A stretch of DNA of 58,000 nucleotides. Origin: Cryptomeria japonica (Eukaryota; Streptophyta; Pinopsida; Cupressales; Cupressaceae). Shown one piece after another: positions 56,176 to 58,000 of the stretch. Under the pieces are notes generated by a model. That model did not search any database and had not been told where the DNA came from. It saw nothing but the letters and a program-made list of their open reading frames with translations. The position numbers and the translations under genes were made by a program. Location of the stretch: assembly GCF_030272615.1 (NCBI RefSeq), contig NC_081414.1, positions 782,480,119 through 782,538,118 of the forward strand, written 5' to 3'. The stretch's first letter is position 1; each line of letters starts with the position of its first letter.

Positions 56176-57720
56176 TCAAATATGCTTCGAAGTACTTTGG
56201 ATACCATTAGCCACATCTATAGCTACATTGTATTGCCTCAACTCCCTCACTAACTTCCTCCACAACTTAGAATCCTTACCAACCTTCACAGACTTTCTAG
56301 CACTTTTGATCAATAGAGGATAGGGAGACGGGGATATATTTGAATAATTAAAAGAAAATTTATCTAGTAAGGAATCATCATTGGAGGGTGTAAAAGGGGA
56401 ACTATCCACCATCTAGGAATTCTTTATCCAAATATGAGTGGACTTGACCTTGAAGAGGAGTAACCTGCTCAAGTGAGACCTTAGAGGTACTCATAGAGGT
56501 GAGGATCCCCTTAAGAAAATATATTTAACCACAAAGAGAACAATGTCCAATATTGGGGATGGTAAGCTAAAAACCTTAGACCCTCCAACAATAAGTGGAC
56601 AAATAATCTCCTTCATGATATCTTGTAGAGAGAGAAGAACCTCCAAGGAGACTTTAGGAGGATAATCTAACACCCCTTCAATGAGGGGTCCTTTTTAACA
56701 TTAAAATCTAGCAGGAGTGAAGTTTTCACACACTGATTCTAATGGAGTTGCACCTTTATAATCCACTTTGTTCCAATCTAATCTCAAGGGAATAGAGCCA
56801 GTGCAAAACTCCTCTTTAACCAAGTTCATAATCACCAAACCTTTACCTTTCATCTTGTAGGACACCCCTTTATGACCAACTTTCTAAAAATGGATTCTTA
56901 GATGGGCCACCGAAGAAAAAATTTGACAAAATGGAGTTCTTTTTTCATACTCAATTAGCTAGGATCATGAGCCTAGTTGAGACTTTAGTTCAATCGAAAA
57001 AGGTAATGATGAGCTAGGAATGACAATAACGAAGAACCATGCAAACACTAGCCTCGACCTCTATTTAGTGATAGAGTCTAAGAAAAAAAATTTACAAAGG
57101 ATTTTTCAATACTCACCATGATTTCTTCATCCTAGAATTCTAATGGAAGGCCCTAGGGATTGACCTAGGTTGGAATAACCCTCGCTAGGTGGATCTTAGG
57201 GTTGAAACTTGGGCACCACTTACAAAGAAGAAGTTGTTTCTTACCAAAGAACTAGGACTTGAAAGATAAAATATACATGAAATATTTCTTGAGAGAGAAG
57301 GAGAAGTAAATCATGCATTTAGGAATAGCAGAGACAAATAAAATACCCTTCAGAGGCCAGTTATCTATCATCCACTTTCTAGCAATAGCGATCTCCAAGT
57401 GTCTTCCCAAAAAAAAATCCACCAATGAGTTATCCATCTTAGCAAGAGAATGATTCAATTAAAATTATTTGGTGTTTAAAAAATTTTCTTTCTTAGTATG
57501 CTCAATTGCAACCCCATCCATACAAATGAAGTACCCACTATTATAAAGGTCCTTCCAACTACCTTGGGGATTGTTACTAATTGATTCCATCTGGGAAGGA
57601 AAGGACACACTAATCTTTTCCTTAGCATTGACATCCTTTCAATCAGACATAGAGTGAGATCCCAAGATGGCCCCACCTTCACCAAGGATCCCCCCTTCCA
57701 AAAGTATTTCAGGGAACATG
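56176..57720 (-). pseudogene. LINE ORF1, DUF4283-type, copy 3
   Basis: 57458-57252 reads HSLAKMDNSLVDFFLGRH, then ARKWMIDNWPLKGILFVS and YFSFSLKKYF, the DUF4283 pattern (LVGRFxGRRPxIxxVRRWVxxxWxLKGxVxVSAxPxGxFxFxF). GLPLEF near 57150 follows. 56673-56491 and 56412-56176 form the C-terminal, Ser/Pro- and Lys-rich part. In plant L1 elements ORF1 binds element RNA. Frameshifts separate all pieces. The probable start is near 57715, and the rest up to the window end would be the 5' leader. Confidence 0.78.
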
Positions 57721-58000
57721 AGAAGGCAATCTACATGGTAGTCTTTATTTTAAGCTAATAGTCAGAAGGTTCCTAGATCTTCCTTACACATATTCTTCCC
57801 TTGCACCTTCTTGCATGCACCAATACTAGAAAACTCCTACCCATTGCTAGTAGAGGTTATTTTAAAATATAATAAAATAAATTGTTTAGTAGGTTATTTT
57901 TTGGGAGGTTATTTTTATAGGTTATTTGTTTTCTACAAAATAAAGCTTTAAGATTCCATTAAACTATAATGTATGCAATCATCATGTCAAATTTTGATGA
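57720..58000. other. Window end, no gene
   Basis: AT-rich sequence upstream of LINE ORF1 with no recognisable feature; possibly the LINE leader. Confidence 0.35.

Larger units (their letters stand above)
42880..58000 (-). mobile_element. Plant L1-type LINE, long degenerate copy, split by copia I
   Basis: On the minus strand, from the right: ORF1 with a DUF4283-like domain (57.7-56.2 kb), endonuclease (56.17-55.5), RT (54.65-54.0), zinc-binding RT end and RNase H (52.7-51.97), a third ORF (51.99-51.5 and 44.42-43.2) and a 3' tail ending near 42880. Copia I splits the third ORF. The 5' end may extend past the window. All frames are broken. Confidence 0.85.

Noticed and set aside
1-58000. CRISPR-like spaced repeats, tRNA or rRNA genes, bacterial operons
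   Set aside because: None seen. The short repeated words (ACCGG, ACCGAGT) in LTRs are irregularly spaced, and all protein motifs are those of plant retrotransposons.

Overview
The window looks like intergenic, heterochromatin-type DNA from a large, repeat-rich plant nuclear genome. It is AT-rich. Every recognisable protein domain in it belongs to a retrotransposon, and I find no host gene, tRNA or rRNA. The mix of long-LTR Ty1/copia elements primed by initiator Met-tRNA, a Ty3/gypsy element and plant L1-type LINEs with DUF4283 ORF1 would suit a gymnosperm, perhaps a conifer. That assignment is an impression, not a proof.

Layout. 1-6533: copia A (minus), its 3' LTR cut by the window edge. 6534-9442: 5' part of a second copia, B (minus). 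9544-10620: 3' pol remnant of a plus-strand copia, C. 10742-28258: a large imperfect tandem duplication carrying minus-strand LINE 3' ends. Its second unit (from 13732) was opened by a short non-autonomous LTR element D (16405-26656, target-site duplication CTAAG). The 5' LTR of D was itself opened by the full copia E (16529-24257, duplication TTATG). 28259 to about 40739: degenerate gypsy F (minus), split by copia G (29709-36767, plus, duplication CCACT/CTACT). The 5' LTR of G holds a 410-bp solo LTR (30395-30804, duplication ACTCC). 40740-42213: solo copia LTR H (minus). From about 42880 to the right edge: a long LINE (minus) with ORF1, endonuclease, RT and RNase H, split by copia I (44427-51498, minus, duplication GTAGT/GTAAT).

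None of the elements has intact genes. Stops and frameshifts interrupt gag and pol everywhere, and several catalytic residues are lost. Insertion order can be read from the nesting: LINE before D before E; gypsy F before G before the solo LTR; LINE before I.

The more interesting signals are these. (1) The LINE family carries a third reading frame, ending in a coiled coil, downstream of RNase H, with protein-level similarity between diverged copies. (2) A G/C-tract hairpin with covarying arms lies just inside the 5' LTR end next to the primer-binding site in several copia families. (3) A second polypurine tract lies about 170-210 bp upstream of the 3' LTR in four elements. (4) A Cys-to-Tyr change in the gag zinc knuckle is shared by elements A, E and G. 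I did not find a defence system, gene cluster or other non-transposon system.
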